Positions 26,637 through 34,883 of a stretch of DNA of 64,000 bases are shown in pieces. The position numbers were made by a program, and so were the translations under genes. Position 1 is the first letter of the stretch. Each line of letters starts with the position of its first letter. Origin of the DNA: JAKAGZ01 sp963748105 (lineage in GTDB: Bacteria > Bacteroidota > Ignavibacteria > Ignavibacteriales > Ignavibacteriaceae); NCBI GenBank assembly GCA_963748105.1, contig CAVVHP010000019.1, positions 45,620-109,619 of the forward strand. Reading direction: 5' to 3'. The notes beneath the pieces were generated by a model, which ran no database searches, was not told the DNA's origin, and saw nothing but the letters and a program-made list of their open reading frames with translations.

Positions 26637-27038
26637 ATGCTTTCAAGGTTAATTGCGGTATTTGTTTTAATAATTACTTTTACCTCCTGCCAGCCTACGG
26701 ATTCGGTAGTGGGCTCGTCAAGCGATACTCAAATCAGTTCACTCACTTTTACAGTCGATACAACTTATGTTGATGTGAAGAATTCCCAGCTGGTTGCGAA
26801 AGGCAAAGTAAAAAATAACGGTAACACCACGGTTACATCGCCGTGGGATGTGGAAGTACAATTTTATACCGATAACACCTTCACCACTAAATTAGGCGGC
26901 AACTACACTCAGATTGGCGTTCCACTTTCAAACGGGCAACAGACATTCTGGACTGTTACATTTTCATCGGCTAACGTAAATGTTGTTCAGTACCCTAACT
27001 TCAATGTCAATGACATAAGAGGCATTTATAAAAATTAA
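26637..27038 (+). CDS. Small lipoprotein (133 aa)
   Basis: A lipoprotein signal peptide ends in FTSC (Cys ~19-20). The mature ~110 residues are Thr/Val/Asn-rich beta strands (LTFTVDTTYVDVKNSQLVAKGKVKNNG) resembling small extracytoplasmic beta-sandwich domains of the FxLYD/CARDB kind. That assignment is a guess from pattern. It lies 32 bp after gdh3 on the same strand and may be the last gene of that transcript. Its TAA overlaps the stop of the convergent gdh4 by four bases. Function is unknown. Confidence 0.7.
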   Translation: MLSRLIAVFVLIITFTSCQPTDSVVGSSSDTQISSLTFTVDTTYVDVKNSQLVAKGKVKNNGNTTVTSPWDVEVQFYTDNTFTTKLGGNYTQIGVPLSNGQQTFWTVTFSSANVNVVQYPNFNVNDIRGIYKN

Positions 27039-28480
27039 GGAAATATTCCCAGCGCATAATAAGACTCCGCAATTTTATTAATTGAGGTCACAAACGCTGC
27101 GGTTCTTAAATCGGGAATCTTTTTGTTTCCTTTCCAGGTATTTCTGATTTCATTATAGGCCGTAATCATTGTTTCTTCCAGACCGGAGTTTACGAGATCC
27201 TCTTCATCCGCACCATGAGTAATGATCTTCTTTGCCGAATCATCCAGTTTTTTACCTATAGCATTTTCAATTGAATCGACTAATGTTTGATTTATTAATT
27301 CATCATAGCTTTTTCCCATTCTACCGAACCTGACATGTGATAAATTTTTCAGCCACTCAAAATATGATACCGTGACTCCGCCAGCATTTAGATAAAGATC
27401 GGGAATAATTAATATTCCTTTTTTAAGAAGAATTTTTTCCGCTTCCGGCGTAACAGGTCCGTTGGCTGCCTCGGCAACAATCTTAGCTTTAATCTTATTC
27501 GCATTTGCTTTGTTAATCTGGTTTTCAAGGGCAGCGGGTATTAAAATATCGCAAACAAGTTCCAGTGCGTCCCCCCTGTTCTTCAGATTTTTTGAACCCG
27601 GGAATCCGAGAATTGACCCTTTCTCCTTCCTGTATTTTATAAGATTTTCAATGTTGATTCCTTTAGGGTCATAAATTGATCCTTCAAACTCGGCAATACC
27701 AATAATTTTTGCGCCTGCTTCCGAGAAAAATTTTGCAGTGTGGTATCCCACGTTTCCCAGCCCCTGCACAACAATTTTTTTACCTTCAACGCCGGGCGTA
27801 AGCCCGAGTTGTTTTAGATCGGCCTTATTTTTCAAAGCTTCGCGTACTCCGAAATATACTCCTCTTCCTGTAGCAGCGGTTCTTCCTCTTATTCCACCCT
27901 GGCTGATGGGCTTGCCGGTAACGCACGCCTGGGCATCAATAGTTCCGGGATTAAAAGTTGCATAAGTGTCTGCAATCCATGCCATTTCCCTTCCGCTGGT
28001 TCCGTAATCGGGCGCGGGCACATCAATACCGGGTCCGATAAAATTTTTCCTTATTAATTCGGCGGTGTATCTCCTTGTAATATGTTCAAGCTCAACCTCG
28101 TCGTATTCTCTCGGGTCTATGCATACTCCCCCCTTAGCCCCGCCAAACGGAACATTTACTACCGCGCACTTATAAGTCATCAGTGCGGCCAGAGCCATAA
28201 CTTCGTCTCGGTTAACAGAGAGGCTGTATCTTATACCCCCTTTAACCGGTAATTTATGCTGGCTGTGTTCAACCCTGAAGGCGGTAACTACTTTAATCTT
28301 TTTATCAATTCTTACCGGAAATTTCATTTCGTAAACACTGTTGCAGTCTTTTATCTGGTCAAGCAGGCCCGGGGGATATTTGGTAAACTGCGCCGCACGG
28401 CTGAAATAACTGAGGACATCGTCGAAAAAACTGTGTTCCCTTTTAGCTTTTACGTTATTAATATTATTCGAATTCTGCAT
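27035..28480 (-). CDS. Glutamate dehydrogenase, mitochondrial-like long subtype
   Basis: This 481-residue Glu/Leu/Phe/Val dehydrogenase resembles the eukaryotic mitochondrial type more than the other three here. It has PVKGGIRYSLSVN, GGAKGGVCIDP and VPAPDYGTSGREM (catalytic Lys, Lys, Asp), a coenzyme motif VQGLGNVGYH with acidic AEFEG, and an extended helical C-terminal region with a short antenna-like insert (EEDLVNSGLEETM). I set the start at ATG 28480, because AGGAGT lies 5-11 bases upstream. A TTG seven codons earlier would place that site inside the gene. It converges with the gdh3/lipoprotein transcript, stops overlapping, so transcriptional interference between the two GDH transcripts is possible. 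Confidence 0.94.
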   Translation of the reverse strand: MQNSNNINNVKAKREHSFFDDVLSYFSRAAQFTKYPPGLLDQIKDCNSVYEMKFPVRIDKKIKVVTAFRVEHSQHKLPVKGGIRYSLSVNRDEVMALAALMTYKCAVVNVPFGGAKGGVCIDPREYDEVELEHITRRYTAELIRKNFIGPGIDVPAPDYGTSGREMAWIADTYATFNPGTIDAQACVTGKPISQGGIRGRTAATGRGVYFGVREALKNKADLKQLGLTPGVEGKKIVVQGLGNVGYHTAKFFSEAGAKIIGIAEFEGSIYDPKGINIENLIKYRKEKGSILGFPGSKNLKNRGDALELVCDILIPAALENQINKANANKIKAKIVAEAANGPVTPEAEKILLKKGILIIPDLYLNAGGVTVSYFEWLKNLSHVRFGRMGKSYDELINQTLVDSIENAIGKKLDDSAKKIITHGADEEDLVNSGLEETMITAYNEIRNTWKGNKKIPDLRTAAFVTSINKIAESYYALGIFP

Positions 28481-28596
28481 GGTACACTCCTGCTGATTCA
28501 ATTGATAAATGTGTTTTAAGACTCATGCTGATTCAAGTTAAACATTAAAATCAGTTCAGGCAAGAAATTTTTCTTTTGCAGTAATTTTAATTATGG

Positions 28597-30231
28597 TCAG
28601 TCTGCTTTTAGGATTAAACCTTCCGGGTCAATTTCATATTTTGTCCCCAGTGGAATATTAACAACAGCTTTGCCATCAGGCATTTCTATCATTTCTGTAT
28701 TTTTTCCAATTTTTAATTCAACAGGTAAATAGAATGGAAGATCATTTGGAGTTTCCCATTTTAAAGTCAAAGTATTACCAGATAATTTGGAAATAAGTTT
28801 TGGAAGTATTGGCTGCCTTAAATATACTTCGAAAAACCAATCGAGTTTCATCCCGGAATATTTCTCAGCTGTTTTTAACAGATCATCAGTTGTTGCAAAC
28901 CTGCATTCAGTTCCATCTGTAACTTTTTCCATTTCAGGTTCGGGATAAGCAAACCTTCTAAGAATTGTGAAAAAATCTTCATCACCAACAAGGTAACGCA
29001 AGGTCTGTAATACCCAGGCACCTTTTGCATAAATATCCCCATCTGTGTACATCGATTGAATGTTCTTTGATTCTCTCGGAGCGACCGGGTGATTGTTTTT
29101 TATTCTTTTACCAATTTCTTTCAGATAATTAAAATATTCATCTTTACCTTTTAGCTTTTCAGCATAAAGCGGCTGCATAAACGCACACAAACCTTCGTGC
29201 AGCCAGAAGTCATTCCAGTCAAAAGCGGTTACTAGATTTCCCCACCATTCGTGCCCGAGTTCGTGATGATGCAGCCAGTCAAAACCATGCGGTCCTTTTC
29301 TAAATTGATTTCCATAGGCAATTATTGTTTGGTGCTCCATACCAAGATGCGGTGTTTCAACAACACCATATTTATTTACCCTGAAGGGATAAGGGCCTAA
29401 TGTTTCTTCATAAAATCTAAGATGCTCCAAAAATTCCGGAAATATTTTTACCCCCTTATCATAATCTTCGGGCAAAACCCAGAAAGTTGCAGTTAATGTT
29501 TCTCCCGCAGTGCTAACATATTCTTTTGAAATGGTTTTGTACGGTGCTGCATTTAATGCGATTCCATAATTATTAATCGGAGTTGATACAAACCAATTAT
29601 AAGTTCTCGTTTGATCTTTATTTTCAATAATGCTCAATAATTTTCCGTTTGATGCAACAACTAACGGTTCAGGAACTGTAAAATGAAGTGCAACTGAATC
29701 AGCCTCATCAGATGGATAATCTTTACACGGCCACCACAGATCGGCACCATTTAGCTGACAGGTTGTTGCAATCCACGGTGAACCGTCCACAGTTTTAGCC
29801 CACGTAAATCCACCGTCCCATGGAGGACGAGGTGCAATTCTTGGTTTTCCGTTGTATATAACTTTTACTACAACCTGATCACCAATTTGTTTTTTCTCAC
29901 CCAGCTTGATCCAAATTTTGCCAATTCTTCTTTCAAATTTTACCTTGTGATATTTTTCAGCCCAGTTCATCTCTTCTATTGAATTAATTCTATAAACAGT
30001 ATCTAGATCGAGTACAAACCATTCAATTGGTGAGATTACTTCTGCGTATACTGAGACATCGCCAATTATTGTGCTGTCACCCGGATTAACTTTTATTCCA
30101 ATGTCATAAAATTTTACATTGTAGGCAGCCTGTTCAGTCATTAGTGGACCGCCACTGTCGTTGATCGGAGTTTGAGCCGAAATAGTTGCTATGGAAATAA
30201 AAACAGCAATAAATATATTTTTGAATTTCAT
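28597..30231 (-). CDS. Secreted M1-family metallopeptidase
   Basis: This zinc aminopeptidase of the M1 (gluzincin) family has 544 residues. A signal peptide (residues 1-19, ending TISAQ) predicts export to the periplasm. The zinc site HELGHEWWGN (~residues 327-336) is HExxH, and the third ligand is the Glu of WLHEGLCAF, 18 residues further on. The exopeptidase motif GxMEN is replaced by GMEHQ (LGMEHQTIIAY), a known variation in this branch. The short length means the C-terminal ARM-type domain is absent. It supplies free amino acids or peptides, in keeping with the neighbouring permease and dehydrogenases. Confidence 0.93.
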   Translation of the reverse strand: MKFKNIFIAVFISIATISAQTPINDSGGPLMTEQAAYNVKFYDIGIKVNPGDSTIIGDVSVYAEVISPIEWFVLDLDTVYRINSIEEMNWAEKYHKVKFERRIGKIWIKLGEKKQIGDQVVVKVIYNGKPRIAPRPPWDGGFTWAKTVDGSPWIATTCQLNGADLWWPCKDYPSDEADSVALHFTVPEPLVVASNGKLLSIIENKDQTRTYNWFVSTPINNYGIALNAAPYKTISKEYVSTAGETLTATFWVLPEDYDKGVKIFPEFLEHLRFYEETLGPYPFRVNKYGVVETPHLGMEHQTIIAYGNQFRKGPHGFDWLHHHELGHEWWGNLVTAFDWNDFWLHEGLCAFMQPLYAEKLKGKDEYFNYLKEIGKRIKNNHPVAPRESKNIQSMYTDGDIYAKGAWVLQTLRYLVGDEDFFTILRRFAYPEPEMEKVTDGTECRFATTDDLLKTAEKYSGMKLDWFFEVYLRQPILPKLISKLSGNTLTLKWETPNDLPFYLPVELKIGKNTEMIEMPDGKAVVNIPLGTKYEIDPEGLILKAD

Positions 30232-30259
30232 AATTATAAGACTATCTGATTGAATTTTA

Positions 30260-30928
30260 TTAACAGTAAGTAATTATCTCACTGACTGATTTCTTTTTAA
30301 TATCCGGTACTTTTGCATTATCTGCGGGATGCCCTACTACAAGAATAAGATAAGGCTTTTCGTTTACCGGCCTGTCCAGTATCTCATTCAAAAAACTCAT
30401 CGGGCTTGGTGTATGTGTCAGTGAAACGAGCCCTGCATTATGAATGGCAGTGATCAGCATCCCGGTTGCAATACCAACGGATTCCGAGGTGTAATAGTTT
30501 TTTACCCGCCTTCCGTCGGGAAGAATGTCATATTTTTTCGAAAATATTACAATTAAATAAGGTGCAGTTTCAAGGAACGGTTTGCTTTCATCGGTACCGA
30601 GCGGGGCGAGCGCGTCGAGCCACTCCTGCGGCGCCCTCTGGGTATAAAATATTTTCTCCTCTTCCTCTGCCGCTTCACGGATTTTTTTTTTAATCTCCCT
30701 GTTCTCCACTACTACAAACTGCCACGGTTGCATGTTAGCACCGTTAGGCGCCGTGCCCGCCGATTTCAAACAATTTTCAATAACTTCCCGCGGCACTGGT
30801 TTATCCGAAAAGTCCCTGACTGTTCTTCTTTTTTTTAGAAATTCATAAAACTCAAATGATTTTTCAACCATTTCCTTATCTGAATATTTTAAATAATTTT
30901 TGTATTCAATAAATTTTTTCTCTGACAT
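30260..30928 (-). CDS. Nitroreductase-family FMN protein
   Basis: This 222-residue flavoprotein uses FMN and NAD(P)H for two-electron reductions. The FMN phosphate-binding motif is RRTVRDFSDKPVP (residues ~34-46), followed by APNGANMQPWQFVVVE (~64-79), and a C-terminal ESVGIATGMLITAIHNAGL helix. It resembles the BluB/iodotyrosine-deiodinase-like branch by the SAGTAPNGANMQPW signature. The exact substrate is unknown. There is no signal peptide. It sits 28 bp upstream of the M1 peptidase and 24 bp downstream of the permease, so the three may be one operon. Confidence 0.9.
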   Translation of the reverse strand: MSEKKFIEYKNYLKYSDKEMVEKSFEFYEFLKKRRTVRDFSDKPVPREVIENCLKSAGTAPNGANMQPWQFVVVENREIKKKIREAAEEEEKIFYTQRAPQEWLDALAPLGTDESKPFLETAPYLIVIFSKKYDILPDGRRVKNYYTSESVGIATGMLITAIHNAGLVSLTHTPSPMSFLNEILDRPVNEKPYLILVVGHPADNAKVPDIKKKSVSEIITYC

Positions 30929-30952
30929 TTGTTTCCCGTTCTTTAATAATTA

Positions 30953-33052
30953 TTATTTGCCGGCTCTTTCAATATATTTTTTCCTTAGTTCTCTAATTCC
31001 GTTCTGCTCACCAATTATAGTCAGCTGATCCCCCTCCTGCAAAAAAGTATCGCCATGCGCAACGATTACCAGGTCACTTCTCCTGATCCAGGTTACGAGA
31101 CATCCATCGGGAATTTTTATTTCGGAAAGTGACTTGTTAATAAGCGGGGCGGTCTGATCAGATCTTGTAACTATAAGTGAAAGATACCTTTCATCGTGAA
31201 GCAACGCCTCTTTAATATCCTGTTCATCTTTGGCCAGGCTCCAGTCTACTGAAAAACTTTCTTCATCTACCCTGCTCGCAATCTGGGCCAGTATCCGCAG
31301 GTGCTGCGCGGGATTGCTTTCGGGGCTGACCAGGAAGAAAACTGCATTTACTATTTCTCTTTTTTCCTGGAAATCGGTCAGTGAATTATTGAGAATTATT
31401 TCTATTCCTTTTTTACATCTGACAAGGACCATCTCGGGATTTTTAAATCCTTTCATTCTAAGGTGAGGCAAGGCGATATTGTGAGTTACAGGTGTTGCCC
31501 CGATTTTTGTCCCTTCAAGAAATTCTCTTTCCAGTTCACCGGAAGTATGCTCAACAAATTGAGAAAGCCATAACGATGCTTTTTTTACTACATATTCAAA
31601 ACCAGCCGGTTCATCCAGATCAATGACAAAACTTCTTGCAACAATAAGATCGAAAGGATCTTCTTCGCGTAAACCTTTTTCTTTCAATATTCCGCGAAGC
31701 TCGCTATCCAGTCCGCCGTAGCGTGAGCGCCCCAGCCTTTCAAAAATATGATAAATTGCGCCGTTCCGAACCACTCTGTCTTTTGCGTAAAACCAGTACC
31801 AGGCGCTTCCTATAAGAACCAGGCCGACTGTAAAAACGATCGGCAGAAATCCCATTTCAATTATCAGCCAGATAGGTGCAAGTATACCAACTATCTGAAG
31901 ATAAGGATACATCGGCGATTTATACCCCGGATCGTAGGAGTCAATTCTGCTTTCCCTCATAATAATTACGGCGAGTGATACAAATCCGAACATAAGTAAT
32001 TGAAAAGCGCTCGCGAGTTTTGCAATTTTAGCCGGGTCAAAAATCAAAAGTATAAATATTATTATCGACACGGTAAGTATTATCGCGATAAAAGGAGTTC
32101 CATGCGTTCCTATCTTTTGAAATAATCTTGGCAGCATATGATCGCGGCTCATTGCAAGGGGATAACGGGATGCACTTAATGTACCCGCGTTTGCAACCGA
32201 GAGAAAAGCCATCAGCGCCGCTATTGTTACAAAGACAGTACCTGCTCTCCCGAAAATTATTTCAGCCGCCGTGGCAACAGGGGTCAGATCACCCGCCAGT
32301 TTTTCGATTGGAATTACACCAACCATAACACTTGTTCCGAGAATATAAACGACAAATGCCGAACCCAGCGCAAGGAAAATTCCTCTTGGAATTGTTTTCT
32401 CCGGGTTTTTTATTTCCTCCGAAAGGCTTGCTACTTTTGTCACCCCAACATAACTGATATAAACCAGCCCGGCAGTTGAAAAAATTGATTTCAGATCATT
32501 CGTAAAAATATCTTTAAAGTGAACGGTTTGAATGGAGCCTAATCCCCCACCTATAAAGACTACAAGAATTGTGAGCAAACAGGCAACCAAGATTATCTGA
32601 AATTTCCCGCTTTTTTTTGTTCCGAATAAATTCAACATCCCGATTGCAATTGCAAAAACTATGGCAATAGAAATTATCGGCAGGCCGGGAAAAAATAAAT
32701 CAAGGTAGGCCCCCATCCCGATTAAAGCGAAAGCAACCTTTAAAATTAAAGCCAGCCAGGTTCCGATGCCGCCGACAGTGCCGAACAAAGGCCCGAGCGA
32801 GCGGTCGAGGAAATAATAAACTCCGCCGGCTCTCGGCATTGCGGTTGCCAGTTCGGCAACACTGAACATCGCGGGAACAAGCGGGATAGCGGCAATAATA
32901 TAAGAAAAGATCATCGCCGTTCCTGCCTGCCCTGCGGCAATTCCGGGGAGCAGGAAGAATCCTGCACTCAAGGTTGTGCCCGTAGCAATCGCATAAACAT
33001 CAAGAAGACGTAGTTCTTTCTTTAGTCTTTTAGATTTTTTCAGCTCCGGCAT
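30953..33052 (-). CDS. APC-type amino-acid permease fused to EIIA-like and TrkA-C domains
   Basis: This is a 699-residue multidomain transporter. Residues ~15-440 form an amino acid-polyamine-organocation permease of about 12 helices, with the N-terminal LDVYAIATGTTLSAGFFLLPG typical of APC. Residues ~480-620 resemble a PTS fructose/nitrogen EIIA domain with the candidate phospho-His in NIALPHLR (~530). Residues ~640-699 resemble a TrkA-C ligand-binding domain (GDQLTIIGEQNG). The design implies transport gated by phosphorylation and by a small ligand. I choose ATG 33052 because GCGGGGG precedes it; a TTG 17 codons upstream lacks a ribosome-binding site. It heads the group with the nitroreductase and M1 peptidase genes. 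Confidence 0.88.
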   Translation of the reverse strand: MPELKKSKRLKKELRLLDVYAIATGTTLSAGFFLLPGIAAGQAGTAMIFSYIIAAIPLVPAMFSVAELATAMPRAGGVYYFLDRSLGPLFGTVGGIGTWLALILKVAFALIGMGAYLDLFFPGLPIISIAIVFAIAIGMLNLFGTKKSGKFQIILVACLLTILVVFIGGGLGSIQTVHFKDIFTNDLKSIFSTAGLVYISYVGVTKVASLSEEIKNPEKTIPRGIFLALGSAFVVYILGTSVMVGVIPIEKLAGDLTPVATAAEIIFGRAGTVFVTIAALMAFLSVANAGTLSASRYPLAMSRDHMLPRLFQKIGTHGTPFIAIILTVSIIIFILLIFDPAKIAKLASAFQLLMFGFVSLAVIIMRESRIDSYDPGYKSPMYPYLQIVGILAPIWLIIEMGFLPIVFTVGLVLIGSAWYWFYAKDRVVRNGAIYHIFERLGRSRYGGLDSELRGILKEKGLREEDPFDLIVARSFVIDLDEPAGFEYVVKKASLWLSQFVEHTSGELEREFLEGTKIGATPVTHNIALPHLRMKGFKNPEMVLVRCKKGIEIILNNSLTDFQEKREIVNAVFFLVSPESNPAQHLRILAQIASRVDEESFSVDWSLAKDEQDIKEALLHDERYLSLIVTRSDQTAPLINKSLSEIKIPDGCLVTWIRRSDLVIVAHGDTFLQEGDQLTIIGEQNGIRELRKKYIERAGK

Positions 33053-33180
33053 AACCCCCGCCTGAATTTGTGTAAGGATTAAATATTTACTGGTAATATG
33101 CAAAAATTTTTATTAAGAAGTCCTTTAATTAATGAGCCTTATGATTCTATTCTGACCTTTTTCTTCGTTATTCAGAAAAA

Positions 33181-33204
33181 CCCGGCTTGACAAATAAAGC
33201 CGGG
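33181..33204. terminator. GC-rich hairpin in the divergent permease/tetR region
   Basis: CCCGGCTT (33181-33188) pairs with AAGCCGGG (33197-33204) around 8 bases. It lies upstream of both divergent genes, so it may be a leader attenuator for the plus-strand tetR transcript or a structural element. Confidence 0.5.
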
Positions 33205-33216
33205 GAACTTATTTTT

Positions 33217-33249
33217 ATTTTCGACTGTTTAAGTAATTTAGTCGAAAAT
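33217..33249. promoter_or_regulatory. Candidate TetR operator upstream of the emr operon
   Basis: A perfect 10-bp inverted repeat, ATTTTCGACT (33217-33226) and AGTCGAAAAT (33240-33249), is separated by 13 bases and ends 17 bp before the tetR start codon. Position and symmetry fit autoregulation by the adjacent TetR protein. Confidence 0.65.
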
Positions 33250-33266
33250 GAGGCGAGGAATAAGAT

Positions 33267-33881
33267 ATGACAACAGAGAAATTAAAGGACAAAGAGTGCG
33301 CCATTTTAAAGGCCGCGAGGCAAAGATTCGCTCACTATGGTTATTCAAAAGTAACTATGGATGAGATAGCGGCGGATGTGGAAATGGGCAAGGCATCGCT
33401 CTACTATTACTTCCCTACCAAGGAAAATCTTTTCCAGGAGGTGATAGTGCAGGAACAGGATGAGTTCGCCGAAGAGATAGAGAAAATCCTGGTAAATGAA
33501 AACTGCGCCGAGGATAAACTTCTGCAGTATGTCGATTTACGCCTGAAATATTTTCATAAGCTGCTGAATATCGGGGCTCTTTCATTTTATTCCTTTATAG
33601 AAAAGAAATCCCAGTTTAGACAATATTATAAAATTTTTGAAGAGCGTGAGCTCCAGTTAATGACAAAGATTTTTGACGAAGGAAAAAAGAAAAATGAATT
33701 TAAAAAAGATGTCGATAAGAAGCTCATCGAGGTTCTTCTTCACATACTCCAGGGCCTGAGACTCAGATCATTGAAATCAATGCAGGGTCAGCAGATTGAC
33801 AATAAAACATATAAAGAGCTTAAGGATGAAATGATGATGACCGTAGATATTTTTCTAAAGGGAATTAAATGCAGGAATTAG
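33267..33881 (+). CDS. TetR-family regulator of the EmrAB-TolC operon
   Basis: This 204-residue TetR/AcrR repressor has an N-terminal helix-turn-helix at residues ~10-55: ILKAARQRFAHYGYSKVTMDEIA, then MGKASLYYYFPTKENLF. The all-helical ligand domain has no recognisable ligand motif. A plausible operator (33217-33249) lies just upstream. The downstream efflux genes follow within 62 bp in the same direction. By analogy it represses the operon and is released by a toxic substrate, but the inducer is unknown. Confidence 0.93.
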   Translation: MTTEKLKDKECAILKAARQRFAHYGYSKVTMDEIAADVEMGKASLYYYFPTKENLFQEVIVQEQDEFAEEIEKILVNENCAEDKLLQYVDLRLKYFHKLLNIGALSFYSFIEKKSQFRQYYKIFEERELQLMTKIFDEGKKKNEFKKDVDKKLIEVLLHILQGLRLRSLKSMQGQQIDNKTYKELKDEMMMTVDIFLKGIKCRN

Positions 33882-33943
33882 CCTTTAAAATCCAAGATAT
33901 TAAATAAAGAAATTTCAGAATAATTAAAGACAGGAAATATTAT

Positions 33944-34882
33944 ATGAACGGAAACGACAAACCGGAAAATTCAAAACCGCTTTTTAAAAAGAAAAAAGTA
34001 TTTATACCTGCAATCCTGCTGATTGCCGCCATTGCCGGTTTCTGGTACTGGTACCAGATACAGCTCGGGCACATATCGACAGATGACGCATACATCGACG
34101 GCGACAGGGTAAATATCAGCTCTAAAATGCTGGGAAGAATAACGGATCTTTATTTTGACGAGGGCGATACCGTCAAGCAGGGCGACCTTATTACAGTACT
34201 GGACTCCTCAAACATTTACGCGCAGAAAACGGAAGCGGAAGCCCAGTTGAACCTTACTAAAGAAAATATAAATCTTTCAAAAGTTAAACTCGAAAAGGCA
34301 CAGGAAGATTTTAACCGCGCGGAACTCCAGTTTAATAACAAACTGATACCAAAACAGCAGTACGATCATGCCCTGAAAGCACTGCAGGAAATGAAAGCAA
34401 TGCTCGCGATCTCACAAAGCCAGGTAAACACGGTTACCGCGAAACTAAATGTGCTTTCCACTGAACTTGAAAACACAAAAATAACCTGCCCGATGAACGG
34501 AATTGTGGCCAAGAAATGGGCGCTTAAAGGAGATGTCGTTCAGCCGGGACAGCCGATATTTTCCGTTTATAATAACAGCGACCTCTGGGTAACCGCAAAT
34601 TATGAGGAGACAAAAATTTCCGCAATCGCGCTTGGCGACTCAGTGGATATTTCTGTTGATGCATACCCGGATCAACAATTTAAAGGAATCGTATTACAGC
34701 TCGGCACAAACACTGCCTCACAGTTTTCACTTATTCCGCCGAATAACGCTTCGGGAAACTTTACAAAAGTTACTCAGAGAGTGCCGGTTAAAATTTCTAT
34801 ACAGCAGATGAAGGATAATTCGAAAATGGCAAAACTACTGCCGGGTATGTCGGTTGAAGTTGATGTAAGGGAAGGAAAATAA
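33944..34882 (+). CDS. EmrA/HlyD-type membrane fusion protein
   Basis: This periplasmic adaptor of an MFS tripartite pump has 312 residues. One N-terminal membrane anchor (~16-36, VFIPAILLIAAIAGFWYW) is followed by the EmrA-like start HISTDDAYIDGDRVNIS. Next come a lipoyl/biotinyl half-motif, a short alpha-helical coiled coil (~80-150), the second lipoyl half (ITCPMNGIVAKKWALKGDVV) and beta-barrel strands. It bridges the inner-membrane transporter 1 bp downstream and the TolC-type channel at 36532. It is shorter than E. coli EmrA because the hairpin is short. Confidence 0.92.
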   Translation: MNGNDKPENSKPLFKKKKVFIPAILLIAAIAGFWYWYQIQLGHISTDDAYIDGDRVNISSKMLGRITDLYFDEGDTVKQGDLITVLDSSNIYAQKTEAEAQLNLTKENINLSKVKLEKAQEDFNRAELQFNNKLIPKQQYDHALKALQEMKAMLAISQSQVNTVTAKLNVLSTELENTKITCPMNGIVAKKWALKGDVVQPGQPIFSVYNNSDLWVTANYEETKISAIALGDSVDISVDAYPDQQFKGIVLQLGTNTASQFSLIPPNNASGNFTKVTQRVPVKISIQQMKDNSKMAKLLPGMSVEVDVREGK

Positions 34883-34883
34883 C

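Noticed and set aside
33181..33204. Terminator of the permease gene
   Set aside because: The hairpin lies upstream of the permease start, not after its end, so I kept it only as an unassigned hairpin.
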